Shown here: piece after piece, positions 26,178 through 34,409 of the stretch
Numbering within the stretch: the first letter of the stretch is position 1
Layout of the letters: each line of letters begins with the position of its first letter
DNA from: Candidatus Villigracilis propinquus
Lineage (GTDB): Bacteria > Chloroflexota > Anaerolineae > Anaerolineales > Villigracilaceae
Assembly (NCBI GenBank): GCA_016714565.1
Contig: JADKDM010000037.1
Location: 372,001-436,000, forward strand
DNA length: 64,000 nt
Direction of reading: 5' to 3'
The notes under the pieces: model-generated
Told to the model about the DNA's origin: nothing
Databases searched by the model: none
Seen by the model: the letters and a program-made list of their open reading frames with translations, nothing else
Program-made: the position numbers and the translations under genes

Positions 26178-27044
26178 CTATCCAAGCTGACCGGATAATT
26201 TATTCTCATTTGCCAAGTCGGTTTCAAATGTCTTCAATCGACTACGGGCAGTTTGCAATAATTCATCAAATGTAAGCGCCTCCTCTGGAAACACAGCTGT
26301 TCCCCAGGTAATTTTCTTTTCCAACTTACTCTGAACGGTCGCCGCTATGCGGCCGACCAAAACATCAAGCCCGCCAACTTCTGTTTCAGGGCAAAGAATA
26401 ATAAAAAGGCCGTCTTTATCACGCAAAATAATATCAGTATTACGTGAAAGGTTACTTAATATGCCTCCTATTTTTGCGCTTGCCAATCTATCCAAAATCT
26501 CATTCCATAGAAGTTCATCAAGCACATAGTTTTCTTTACGTGTTAATTTCTCTAACCCAATGACTAAAATAGGTAAAGTATGATGATATCTTCGAGACCT
26601 TGTCAATTCTTCATTAATCACATCGTCAGCTGATTGAAGCTCGCGAGTTCTATTTGGATAAGTGCTTGAGGTCAAGCCATCCAAAAGGTTATCAATTTGC
26701 CCCACCCGTTTCCCCACATCATACGAAAGACCAGCGCTAATCTCCACTAAGAGGAATTGAATAATGTGAACCTGAATATGAATTTGATCTTTCCAATAAA
26801 AGGCCCAGAGCAATATATACACAATCGCCCAGAAAATAATAAACATATAGTTGGACATTCTTACGCCCTGCTTTATAAGAGCTCCAACGATCATCAATTC
26901 CGAAAAAACAGTTAAAGCTAATAAAACAAAAAAAAGCGGACTAAAGTCCAATACTCGCTCTTGAAATTCGTCAATATTTGCAAATCCAAGAACAATAATA
27001 ATGTATGAAACTAATACCGTAATAGATAGTTTAAGGTCGCTCAT
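26178..27044 (-). CDS. Membrane protein with degenerate GGDEF domain (possible c-di-GMP receptor)
   Basis: 288 residues. Four hydrophobic helices (about 5-22, 36-58, 66-83, 89-108) precede a domain that aligns with GGDEF folds: ELTRSRRYHHTLPILVIGLE, then RNTDIILRDKDGLFIILCPE and ITWGTAVFPEEALTFDELL. The catalytic motif is lost (KDGLF at 210-214 in place of GG[DE]EF), yet RNTD at 201-204 lies exactly five residues before it, the position of the c-di-GMP inhibitory I-site RxxD. It is therefore probably a non-catalytic receptor, comparable in principle to PelD. It is the first gene of the leftward polysaccharide transcript. RBS AGGAG precedes the ATG. Confidence 0.72.
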   Translation of the reverse strand: MSDLKLSITVLVSYIIIVLGFANIDEFQERVLDFSPLFFVLLALTVFSELMIVGALIKQGVRMSNYMFIIFWAIVYILLWAFYWKDQIHIQVHIIQFLLVEISAGLSYDVGKRVGQIDNLLDGLTSSTYPNRTRELQSADDVINEELTRSRRYHHTLPILVIGLEKLTRKENYVLDELLWNEILDRLASAKIGGILSNLSRNTDIILRDKDGLFIILCPETEVGGLDVLVGRIAATVQSKLEKKITWGTAVFPEEALTFDELLQTARSRLKTFETDLANENKLSGQLG

Positions 27045-27139
27045 TCGCTCCTACTTTTCCTAAATAATTTCGCAATACCTCTTAATATCCATGCCTAAAT
27101 CCTTGCAAGAAAGCCTAATAATTGATTATATCATTAGCC

Positions 27140-27700
27140 AGATTCTATCCGAATTGCATCGATGAAGAAGGACCCGGCTTCACGCAAATTGACCTGGTCG
27201 CACACTGTGAAAACACCACAGAAGAGCAATATTTGAACACGTTGACCTGTACCGAATTTCTATCAGCCGTACGGATATCTTTGCTCTTGCTGCATCGCTC
27301 ACAACAGGCAGTTACCGAAGCGGTCCATCGAATGCGACACAGACTGCGTTTTCCACTGCTCGGAATTGATTCAGACAATGGCAGTGAATTCATTAATGAC
27401 CTGGCGCCTCTATCGCTACTGCCTGAATGAGGAGATCACCTTTACCCGTTTTCGCCACACAAGAAAAACGATCAGACGAGAGTCAAACAGAAGAACTGAT
27501 CCGCTGTGCGCCATACCGTCGGTTATAAATGCTGGGAAACGGAATAAGAACTGGTGCAGCCAGAAAGTGTTTATGACGATTGCTGAACTTTGGTGTCAGA
27601 TTGACCTGAAAACTGCCAAACTTTGGAAAATTTCTCGGTAACATTTCCTTTTGATAAAACTTTACCACCACAGTAACATTTTTTTCTTGATACATTACGG
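27140..27700 (+). pseudogene. Degenerate integrase-core transposase
   Basis: The plus strand encodes pieces of an integrase-core (DDE) transposase in more than one frame. Frame 1 reads GFTQIDLVAHCENTTEEQYL, then RFPLLGIDSDNGSEFIND with a catalytic Asp. After a frameshift near 27400 comes LYRYCLNEEITFTR, and after a second near 27470 KKNDQTRVKQKN-stop-SAVRHTVGYKCWETE-stop. The N-terminal third is missing. At least two frameshifts and several stop codons show that it is dead. It marks the right border of the AT-rich polysaccharide island. Confidence 0.82.
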
Positions 27701-28062
27701 GAACCAGCTACGAAAGAACAACACAAATCACATAATGGCTCGATTAAAGATCAAATAAAAGAAAGAAAAATAGTAAATTGATGGTTTCTATCCCAAACAA
27801 CGAGCATTTTTATTTTAACATAAAAAAGACAAAATCTATCCTGTTGACTTTTAATCCTCCAGATAATTAGTTGCCAAAACAGATTAAAAAGGTCTTCCTT
27901 CATGTAAGAACATCCATAAAAACTTCGTCCATATTACTCCGGGTAAAAAAGTAATGTCTCTCTTTCGTGAAAAATATCAATACAAAGGCGGCAACAGCGT
28001 TTTTGAAAAAAGCCTTTTCCAAAGAAATGACTACCCGCTTACAAATCAAAGATATCAAAAAA
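27701..28062. other. Gene-free AT-rich stretch
   Basis: No open frame with coding character on either strand. The start (about 27650-27690) has short repeats of GTAACATTT like the ends of the decayed transposase, and the rest looks like eroded sequence. Confidence 0.5.
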
Positions 28063-28085
28063 AACGCGGACGGATAAAATCCGCG
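28063..28085 (-). terminator. Hairpin with T-run on the minus strand
   Basis: CGCGGA and TCCGCG form a short stem around a 9-nt loop, followed on the minus strand by eight T residues (the A-run at 28054-28061). No gene reading leftward into it is evident, so it may be left over from a lost gene or act on antisense transcripts. Confidence 0.45.
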
Positions 28086-28120
28086 CGGATAAAATACATT
28101 TTAAATTAGGAGAATCACCC

Positions 28121-28393
28121 TTGACCAACCTACACACCACAACCCCATCACAGATCGTAATGTACACAACCGAATATTGCTCCGACTGTCACCGGGCAAA
28201 AGCATTCTTCGAAGCAAACAACATTGAGTACCTGCGTATCAGGCTAGAAGGTAATGAAGAAGCGGTTAAATTCGTCATGAACATAAACAACGGCAATCAG
28301 AGCGTTCCAACCATAATATTCCCAGATGGATCGATACTAGTAGAGCCCAGTTGGAGGGAACTGCGAAAGGCAATCGAGAAAAACCATTCTTAA
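28121..28393 (+). CDS. Glutaredoxin-like protein
   Basis: 90-residue thioredoxin-fold protein of the mycoredoxin/NrdH type. QIVMYTTEYCSDCHRAKAFF carries the redox motif CSDC, followed by the typical VPTIIFPDGSILVEPSW. It should reduce disulfides or mycothiol/bacillithiol-type mixed disulfides in the cytoplasm. The start is a TTG with TAGGAG 8 nt upstream and no closer ATG. A strong terminator follows directly. Confidence 0.9.
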   Translation: MTNLHTTTPSQIVMYTTEYCSDCHRAKAFFEANNIEYLRIRLEGNEEAVKFVMNINNGNQSVPTIIFPDGSILVEPSWRELRKAIEKNHS

Positions 28394-28401
28394 TAAATAA
28401 A

Positions 28402-28442
28402 AAACAGCACTGTAAAAACTTCGTTTTTACAGTGCTGTTTTT
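28402..28442 (+). terminator. Terminator after the glutaredoxin gene
   Basis: AAACAGCACTGTAAAAAC and its complement form an 18-bp perfect stem with a 3-nt loop, followed by T residues, 9 nt after the stop codon. Confidence 0.88.
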
Positions 28443-28468
28443 ATAATCACCCAATTAATTCGCAGGTG

Positions 28469-28480
28469 TATAATAGAAAA
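28469..28480 (+). promoter_or_regulatory. -10 box immediately before the lipoprotein gene (leaderless)
   Basis: TATAAT at 28469-28474 is followed by six bases (AGAAAA) and then the ATG at 28481. The spacing is the same as for thrB and the gene at 29213, and there is no ribosome binding site. Confidence 0.6.
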
Positions 28481-29152
28481 ATGAAGAAATTAATTCTCTT
28501 CCTTTTTATAGCGATATTCCTCAGTTCCTGCACGGGATGGGGCGTTGCTCCTCAACCATTCCCAGTTTTGACCCCCATCCCCTCCTCCACCCCGGGCATT
28601 GTCACGCCTACACCATTCATCATTCCGCCCCCCATTTTCGGGGAAACGTCAACCCCATCTACAAATGTAACAGTGATCTCACCTGTCACTCCTGAGAATA
28701 CATTTACTCCAACCCCAACATTAACATTCACGCCCATCCAGCCGACAGTAACATTCACCTTCGTTCCCGTACAATCTGCAAACCTCGTTATTCTGGGCTG
28801 CAACACAAGCATAGACATCACACACGGCATGGGCGAAGTGACAAATGCCTTCGTAACCGTAAAAAATAACGGCACCATTGACCTGCCCAACACATGCGCC
28901 ATCCTCCGCGCCATAGACGAAGACCGGGAACACCCAAACAAAAAGGTCTGCCTCAGCAACCTGCCGGCTCAAAATGAAGTCAACCTAAAGCTCACTGTTG
29001 ATTCACAATACAAAGTGGATACCATCATTCAGGTGGATATAACCTCCAACGAAGTCACACTTCTGCGGCTGGACAAACAATCCTGTAAAGATATCAGCCT
29101 CTTTGGCGGCGCACCCTCCGATCTAGATCAGATCAAGCCCCTCACCCCATAA
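28481..29152 (+). CDS. Lipoprotein with Pro/Thr-rich linker
   Basis: 223 residues from the ATG at 28481. The signal peptide KKLILFLFIAIFLSSC ends in a lipobox with Cys16. A linker rich in Pro and Thr (about 20-100, with TFTPTPTLTFTP) leads to a C-terminal domain of about 110 residues (VILGCNTSIDITHGMGEV, NAFVTVKNNGTIDLPNTC) that looks like a CARDB/NEAT-free beta-sandwich and has several Cys residues. Surface-exposed protein of unknown function. A GTG at 28466 could add five residues, but the -10 box lies inside that extension. Confidence 0.72.
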   Translation: MKKLILFLFIAIFLSSCTGWGVAPQPFPVLTPIPSSTPGIVTPTPFIIPPPIFGETSTPSTNVTVISPVTPENTFTPTPTLTFTPIQPTVTFTFVPVQSANLVILGCNTSIDITHGMGEVTNAFVTVKNNGTIDLPNTCAILRAIDEDREHPNKKVCLSNLPAQNEVNLKLTVDSQYKVDTIIQVDITSNEVTLLRLDKQSCKDISLFGGAPSDLDQIKPLTP

Positions 29153-29200
29153 ATATATTCTTTCGTTCGGGTTACAATCCCAAAATCGCCCTTTTCCCTG

Positions 29201-29212
29201 TATAATAAAAAT
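29201..29212 (+). promoter_or_regulatory. -10 box immediately before the gene at 29213 (leaderless)
   Basis: TATAAT at 29201-29206, then AAAAAT, then ATG at 29213. Six-base spacing as at thrB and at 28481. No ribosome binding site is present. Confidence 0.6.
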
Positions 29213-29674
29213 ATGGCACTCCCACAACCTGAACAACAGCCCTCTGCTCCACAACTCCCCCCCGAACAAATCGCCGAACTGCGCGAACAGGAACGCCGCC
29301 AAAAAACACTCATTGCAAGCATTGTTGCCGGTGTAGTGTTGATCCTCATCCTGCTGGGAGTTGCGATTTTCTTTTTGATGCAGCCCACCGCACCAACAGA
29401 CAAGATCCGGGACGTATTCATCATCGTCGTTGCCCTCGAGTCCCTCGTCATCGGGGTTGCGTTGATCGTACTCATCGTGCAGCTAGCCAGCCTCATCAAT
29501 CTGCTGCAAAACGAGGTACGCCCCATCCTCAATGCCACCACCGAAACCGTCAACACCCTGCGCGGCACAGCCGAATTCCTCGGCGAGAATCTGGTGGAGC
29601 CGGTCATCAAATTGAATGGCTATCTGGCTGGATTAAAGCGTATGTTAGAATTACTAGGTGTCAAGCAAAAGTAA
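29213..29674 (+). CDS. Hypothetical two-helix membrane protein
   Basis: 153 residues that I cannot assign. A Pro/Gln-rich N-terminus with a short helical stretch (EQIAELREQERRQKTL) is followed by two membrane helices (about 34-55 and 68-93) and a C-terminal amphipathic tail (NEVRPILNATTETVNTLRG) similar in style to DUF948/t-SNARE-like proteins that accompany YtxH proteins. The neighbouring gene at 29728 encodes such a YtxH protein, which supports a pair at the membrane. Transcribed from a leaderless-type promoter. Confidence 0.68.
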   Translation: MALPQPEQQPSAPQLPPEQIAELREQERRQKTLIASIVAGVVLILILLGVAIFFLMQPTAPTDKIRDVFIIVVALESLVIGVALIVLIVQLASLINLLQNEVRPILNATTETVNTLRGTAEFLGENLVEPVIKLNGYLAGLKRMLELLGVKQK

Positions 29675-29727
29675 ACAACTGGTAATACTCATCTTAATCA
29701 ACCATCAAAAATCAAAGGAGATATACC

Positions 29728-30075
29728 ATGTCTGACCGTGATGAATTTGGAGCTTTTCTTGTAGGATTTGTAGTAGGCGGACTCACCGGCGCTGTTGCTG
29801 CCCTGCTCTTTGCCCCCCAATCCGGCGAAGAAACCCGCGCACTGATCAAAGATAAATCAATCGAACTGCGTGACCGCGCCTCACAATCAGCTGAAGAAGT
29901 TCTCGCCCGCGCCGAAGCAGCTGCAGCCGAAGCCCGCACCCGCGCCGAGGAACTCACCAAAGAAGCCAAGCAACGCGCTACGGAATTGGCAAGTGAAGTT
30001 CGAGAACGCGGCAAAAGCGCCATCGAGGCTGTTCGCAAAACCAAGAAAGACGGCGGCGAAGCCACTCCTGTATAG
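29728..30075 (+). CDS. YtxH domain protein
   Basis: 115 residues. A glycine-rich membrane helix (FLVGFVVGGLTGAVAALLFAP at about residues 10-30) and QSGEETRALIKDK are the YtxH signature. The remainder is a long charged amphipathic helix of Ala/Glu/Arg heptads (about 45-110), probably a coiled coil. RBS AAAGGAG precedes the ATG. Family function is poorly known and often tied to general stress. Confidence 0.85.
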   Translation: MSDRDEFGAFLVGFVVGGLTGAVAALLFAPQSGEETRALIKDKSIELRDRASQSAEEVLARAEAAAAEARTRAEELTKEAKQRATELASEVRERGKSAIEAVRKTKKDGGEATPV

Positions 30076-30093
30076 TCATAGAAGAACACAAGG

Positions 30094-30130
30094 CAAGGGT
30101 TTGACTTCCAAGTCAAACCCTTGTTTTATT
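30094..30130 (+). terminator. Terminator after the YtxH gene
   Basis: CAAGGGTTTGACTT and its complement form a 14-bp stem with a 2-nt spacer, followed by TTTTATTT. The next gene begins just two bases later, so its own promoter must overlap the YtxH 3' end, or it is expressed by read-through. Confidence 0.85.
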
Positions 30131-30131
30131 T

Positions 30132-30755
30132 ATGAACCCCATCCAGCGCTTCATGCGCCTCTTCTTCCACCTGCTCTATCACCCCTTCGCATTCACCTAC
30201 GACCTTGTAGCTGCAACCGTCTCATTTGGGAATTGGAAAAACTGGGTCTATAGTATTTTCCCCTTCATCAAAGGGACTCGACTCTTAGAGCTGGGACATG
30301 GCCCCGGGCATTTGCAGCGCCTCCTTCTGGACCGTGGTTTGGCTCCGGTTGCGATAGATGAATCCACGCAAATGGGCAAGATCGCAAAGCGCCGCCTCGG
30401 CGGTTCTCAAAAACTATCGCGAGCGCTTGCACAGCAATTACCCTTCGCAGATAAGTCCTTTGACACCGTCATCGCCACCTTCCCAACGGAGTACATCTTC
30501 AGCAAGCAAACTCTCTCCGAGGTAAAGAGATGCCTTTCGGACGGAGGCAGGCTCATCGTCCTGCCTGCGGCGTTCCCAAAGAGTGGATTCCTCAAATGGC
30601 TGTACAAAGTCACAGGCGAGAGTCCAGCCGCGTTGACCGAATCCATCAAAACAAAAAGCCTGCAACCATTTCTCAACGCAGGTTTTCATGCAGTTGTTGA
30701 AATAGTTGAAGTAAAATCGAGCACGTTGTTGATTGTTATTGCACAGAAGAAATGA
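30132..30755 (+). CDS. Class I SAM-dependent methyltransferase
   Basis: 207 residues. LLELGHGPGHLQRLLLDRG is the SAM-binding motif I, PVAIDES the acidic end of strand 2, and QQLPFADKSFDTVIATFPTE motif II/III of type-11 methyltransferases. The substrate is unknown; the N-terminal FFHLLYHPFAFTYDLVAATV suggests membrane association. The start codon follows a terminator with no ribosome binding site. Its stop overlaps the first possible start of the hemolysin III gene (ATGA). Confidence 0.85.
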   Translation: MNPIQRFMRLFFHLLYHPFAFTYDLVAATVSFGNWKNWVYSIFPFIKGTRLLELGHGPGHLQRLLLDRGLAPVAIDESTQMGKIAKRRLGGSQKLSRALAQQLPFADKSFDTVIATFPTEYIFSKQTLSEVKRCLSDGGRLIVLPAAFPKSGFLKWLYKVTGESPAALTESIKTKSLQPFLNAGFHAVVEIVEVKSSTLLIVIAQKK

Positions 30756-30766
30756 AAGGAAACTAT

Positions 30767-31405
30767 ATGTTGAAAAAATTACGTGAACCAGTGAACAGCC
30801 TCACCCATTGGGCAGGCGCGATCCTCGGAGTGATTGGGTTGATCGCTCTTCTCATTGTCGGTTGGAGCACCCCGGCCAAAGTTATTTCATTGTTGATCTA
30901 TGGCCTCAGCCTGATCGCCATGTTCTCTGCCAGCGCCACTTATCACATGGTACAAGTCAAAGACAAGGTTCTGGAAATCTTCCGCAAAATCGACCACTCT
31001 GCGATTTTTCTTTTGATCGCTGGAACGTACACGCCATTCTGCGTCAACGCATTTACCGGCTTTTGGAAGTGGGGCATGTTAAGCATTGTCTGGTCGTTGG
31101 CAGTAATTGGCATTGGTGTAAAAATATTTTACATCGGCGCGCCGCGCTGGGTTAATGCGGGCATTTATGTTCTCATGGGTTGGATGAGCGTTGCCTCTGC
31201 CGGACAAATGCTTTCACAGCTCCCCACCTGGGTTTTTGTCTGGATGATCGTGGGCGGTGTGATCTATACGCTCGGCGCAGTGGTGTACGCCACAAAGATA
31301 TTCAACTTCAAGCCCGGCGTGTTCGGCTTTCATGAAGTCTGGCACATCTTCGTCCTGCTTGCTGCTGCAGCTCACTTTGTGGCTGTGATGGGCGTGGCGA
31401 TTTAG
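30767..31405 (+). CDS. Hemolysin III / PAQR family membrane protein
   Basis: 212 residues, seven membrane helices. REPVNSLTHWAGAILGVIG, ASATYHM, RKIDHSAIFLLIAGTYTPF and the C-terminal FHEVWHIFVLLAAAAHF contain the Ser, His and Asp residues that form the metal site of the PAQR/HlyIII fold. Start set at 30767, where AAAGGA stands 6 nt upstream, rather than the ATG at 30752 that overlaps the previous stop. Bacterial members have been linked to membrane homeostasis; the hydrolase activity is not proven. Confidence 0.9.
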   Translation: MLKKLREPVNSLTHWAGAILGVIGLIALLIVGWSTPAKVISLLIYGLSLIAMFSASATYHMVQVKDKVLEIFRKIDHSAIFLLIAGTYTPFCVNAFTGFWKWGMLSIVWSLAVIGIGVKIFYIGAPRWVNAGIYVLMGWMSVASAGQMLSQLPTWVFVWMIVGGVIYTLGAVVYATKIFNFKPGVFGFHEVWHIFVLLAAAAHFVAVMGVAI

Positions 31406-31418
31406 AGTTGATGTTTAA

Positions 31419-31445
31419 GAGTCCGCAAGTAGAACTTGCGGACTC
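31419..31445. repeat. Perfect 11-bp hairpin in spacer
   Basis: GAGTCCGCAAG and CTTGCGGACTC around a 5-nt loop, between the hemolysin III and DUF4013 genes. There is no T-run on the plus strand. The core AGTCCGCA recurs in the terminator at 37645-37679. Confidence 0.6.
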
Positions 31446-31469
31446 CAAAAAATTCAGGGAGTTTCAAAT

Positions 31470-32228
31470 ATGTTCTTCGGCTATGATCTCAAAGAAATCT
31501 TCACTTTTCCATTCAAAGACTCAGACTCTCGCAAGTACCTCCTTATCGGCGGTGTAATTTCTATTGCGGCATTTTTCATTCCGATCCTTCCATACTTCGT
31601 TCTGTTTGGATATGCAGCTATCATCGCAAGGCAGGTGCTGAACGGTGAAGAGCCGCACATGGTTCCATGGGAAGACTGGGGCGGAATGTTCAAAGACGGC
31701 GCAAAATTATTTGGCGTACGAATGCTCTTCACACTTCCGATCATCATCCTTGCAATGCCGCTGATGCTTGGAGGAATGGCAATGCCTTTTATTGCCGAAG
31801 GGTTGGATAGTGGAAACACAGACACCTTTCTGGCAATATACACCCTCGTTATGCTGGGAACCATGTGCATTATTATTCCCATATCCATACCGCTGGCAGT
31901 CATCATCCCTGCCGCAGAAATACACAACATAGAAAAGGATGATTTCGCCGCCGCCTTCCGTTTCAAGGAATGGTGGCCGATCCTCCGTGCAAACCTTGGC
32001 GGTTTCATCGTTGCTTTCGGTATCTATTATGTGACTTCGATGGTCTTTGCCGTCGTCATGCAGTTGCTTTTCGTGACCATCCTCCTTGCCTGCATTGCAT
32101 TTCTCCTCATCCCAGCCATGACGATCTACATTACCCTGCTCACGTATGTAACTTCGGCTATCGCTTACAGAAACGGCAAAGAGAAATTAGCCCAAGTAGG
32201 GATCGAATCACCCGCTATAGTTCAGTAG
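31470..32228 (+). CDS. DUF4013 family membrane protein
   Basis: 252 residues with about six hydrophobic segments. The pattern FPFKDSDSRKYLLIGGVIS, ARQVLNGEEPHMVPWEDWGG and FKDGAKLFGVRMLFTLP is typical of DUF4013 proteins common in Chloroflexota and archaea. Function unknown. A GGGAG lies 9 nt before the ATG. Confidence 0.8.
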   Translation: MFFGYDLKEIFTFPFKDSDSRKYLLIGGVISIAAFFIPILPYFVLFGYAAIIARQVLNGEEPHMVPWEDWGGMFKDGAKLFGVRMLFTLPIIILAMPLMLGGMAMPFIAEGLDSGNTDTFLAIYTLVMLGTMCIIIPISIPLAVIIPAAEIHNIEKDDFAAAFRFKEWWPILRANLGGFIVAFGIYYVTSMVFAVVMQLLFVTILLACIAFLLIPAMTIYITLLTYVTSAIAYRNGKEKLAQVGIESPAIVQ

Positions 32229-32242
32229 ATCCCTTTCATCAA

Positions 32243-32292
32243 GAAGGAGACTGGCGAACGCAGAAAACCTGCATTTGCCAGCCTCCTTCGTT
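32243..32292. terminator. Terminator between convergent genes
   Basis: GAAGGAGACTGGCGAACGCAG pairs, with one or two mismatches, with CTGCATTTGCCAGCCTCCTTC; the loop is 5 nt. It lies between the DUF4013 gene and the convergent SpeE-like gene. Confidence 0.75.
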
Positions 32293-32312
32293 TCTATAGG
32301 AAGGGCTCAAGC

Positions 32313-34346
32313 CTACTTCAATATTTGAAACAAATTACTATAATCATCCGTCCACAGCCGTATGGAAGTAGTGTACCCAGCGAAAGATTCCGCGCGAGAT
32401 TGGATCGCGGGAATCTCTAGAAGCGCGGGATCTCTCGCGAGCAAAATCCACTCAGATGGAAAGCCATTATCGCCTGCGGAAGCAAGTCTGTTCACCTGTA
32501 TCATTTCAAGGCCAAATTCCTGCGCCAATTGCCAGAGGACGGGTTGCAAATCCAAATGGCGGTTTGAAATATGGGCGGCGATCACGCCATCTTTTGCAAG
32601 ATGCCCAAGGTACAAAGCAAAGGCTTCCTTCGTTACCAAATGTACAGGGATCGAGTCACTGCTGAAGGTGTCCAACACCAGCACATCGAAATTCTGCGGC
32701 TGTCCCTGAGCCAGTTCCTGCTCCAGTGAAATACGCGCATCTCCGGTCACAACGGAGGTTTCTGCCTTGCTGTCTTTCAGGAATGTGAAGTAGCCTCCCT
32801 CCCCTTCTGCCAGCTGCACAACGACGGGATTGATCTCGTAATAACGATACACATCTCCCGGTTGGGCGTAAGTTGCGAGCGTCCCAGCCCCGAGGCCCAA
32901 CACCCCCACGCGCATATTTTCGCCGCGCTTGGGATGATTGAGCAGCAGCAAGCCGACACCGCTATCTTCCACATAATATGTGGTGGATAGCGCACGCTCA
33001 TCGAGAAATTGAATGCCATGTACCGTGACCCCGTGGATCATGGTATGGGCTTTTCCGTCCGTGTCACGCACGCGGATCACTCCATAAAAATTCCGCTCGA
33101 CGAACAGAGCATTTTCCAAATTGTTAAAATTCACAGCTAAAAGCACAACACAGACCAGGAATATCACCACCAAAGAAAATGCCTGCAAATTCACCTTTGC
33201 CAGAAGACGGGGGAACAACATAATTACCAGAATAGCCATGGTGGTGACCCACCCGAGGTAAAACTCCCAATAACCGGTGAAGATGAAAGGCGCGATCAGG
33301 TTCACAAAAATCCCGCCCGCCGCACCACCGAGGGAAACCATCAAATAGAAACTGGTCAAATGGTCGGCATGTGGACGCAGGCGATATAACTCGCCATGAC
33401 AGATCATGCAGGCAAGGAATAGCAAAAGGTTATATATCGCGATCTGGAGGATCACATTCAACGAGCCTGTTTGGGTCATGGCCCAGAGCATGGCTATTGA
33501 TGTGGCACTGAACAACAATGTATATACACGCCTGTCATACCAGCGTGAATCGGAAAATGCGAAAATGAACGAGAGCAAATAAACAGCAAGCGGCACGATC
33601 CACAAAAATGGAATGACGGCCACCTCCTGCGAGATCTGATTCGTCACCGACAATAAAAAGAGAGATGCCGTACCGCTCAGGATGATCCATAAGACACGCA
33701 ATGAACCGGATGGTTTTTCGCTGCTTGAAACTTGCGCCAGCGCTCCGCCCTCGTCCCGAGCGCGGTAACTCAGAATACCTGCCACCAAAGCAAAGAGTGC
33801 AAACCCGCCCGCCCACGCCCAGCCTTGCTGGAGCAAGGTCAATGACGGCTCAACCAGCACGGGGTACGCCAGCAAACCGAACAAAGAACCGACATTGGAT
33901 AACGCATATAATTTCGCGTAAGACTGTTCAGGGAAAAGTCGACTGAACCATGCCTGCATCAAAGGTCCGTTGGATGCCAGCACAAAATATGGCAGGCCGA
34001 CAGAAATTGCCAGGATCAGGAAAATATCGAGTATGGGAAAATTCGCGGCCACGAGACGCGTATCAGCGGAGGGAGTGATCGGGGACGGCCACACCAGCCC
34101 GAGCGCGGCCAGAAGCGCAATCGTCACACCGAGCAAGGCGATGTGGATCCATCCCTGTTTGGGGCGTTTGACCAGCCAGTAAGCGTAGGCGTATCCACCC
34201 GTCAGCAGCACTTGAAAAAACAGCATGGCAGTTGACCACACTGCGGGCGTGCCGCCAAACCACGGCAAAATAAATTTACCGATCATCGGCTGGATCTGAA
34301 ATAATAAGAACGCAGAAAGAAAAATACTCAAGACAAAAAATAACAT
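32313..34346 (-). CDS. Membrane-fused spermidine-synthase-like protein
   Basis: 677 residues from the ATG at 34346 (GGAGG 6 nt upstream). About ten to twelve membrane helices fill residues 1-410 (LFFVLSIFLSAFLLFQIQP at the start) and a soluble SAM-fold domain follows: VGVLGLGAGTLATYAQPG near residue 465, YYEINPVVVQLAE, SVVTGDARISLEQ and DVLVLDTFSSDSIPVHL. The catalytic Asp of true spermidine synthases corresponds to the D in VLDTFSSD. Such fusions are widespread; whether they make polyamines is uncertain. Confidence 0.85.
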   Translation of the reverse strand: MLFFVLSIFLSAFLLFQIQPMIGKFILPWFGGTPAVWSTAMLFFQVLLTGGYAYAYWLVKRPKQGWIHIALLGVTIALLAALGLVWPSPITPSADTRLVAANFPILDIFLILAISVGLPYFVLASNGPLMQAWFSRLFPEQSYAKLYALSNVGSLFGLLAYPVLVEPSLTLLQQGWAWAGGFALFALVAGILSYRARDEGGALAQVSSSEKPSGSLRVLWIILSGTASLFLLSVTNQISQEVAVIPFLWIVPLAVYLLSFIFAFSDSRWYDRRVYTLLFSATSIAMLWAMTQTGSLNVILQIAIYNLLLFLACMICHGELYRLRPHADHLTSFYLMVSLGGAAGGIFVNLIAPFIFTGYWEFYLGWVTTMAILVIMLFPRLLAKVNLQAFSLVVIFLVCVVLLAVNFNNLENALFVERNFYGVIRVRDTDGKAHTMIHGVTVHGIQFLDERALSTTYYVEDSGVGLLLLNHPKRGENMRVGVLGLGAGTLATYAQPGDVYRYYEINPVVVQLAEGEGGYFTFLKDSKAETSVVTGDARISLEQELAQGQPQNFDVLVLDTFSSDSIPVHLVTKEAFALYLGHLAKDGVIAAHISNRHLDLQPVLWQLAQEFGLEMIQVNRLASAGDNGFPSEWILLARDPALLEIPAIQSRAESFAGYTTSIRLWTDDYSNLFQILK

Positions 34347-34409
34347 TACGCCTCCACTCACTTTTATAAAATCACGTACAATTCATCTCACACTTTTCAC
34401 GAGGATTTC

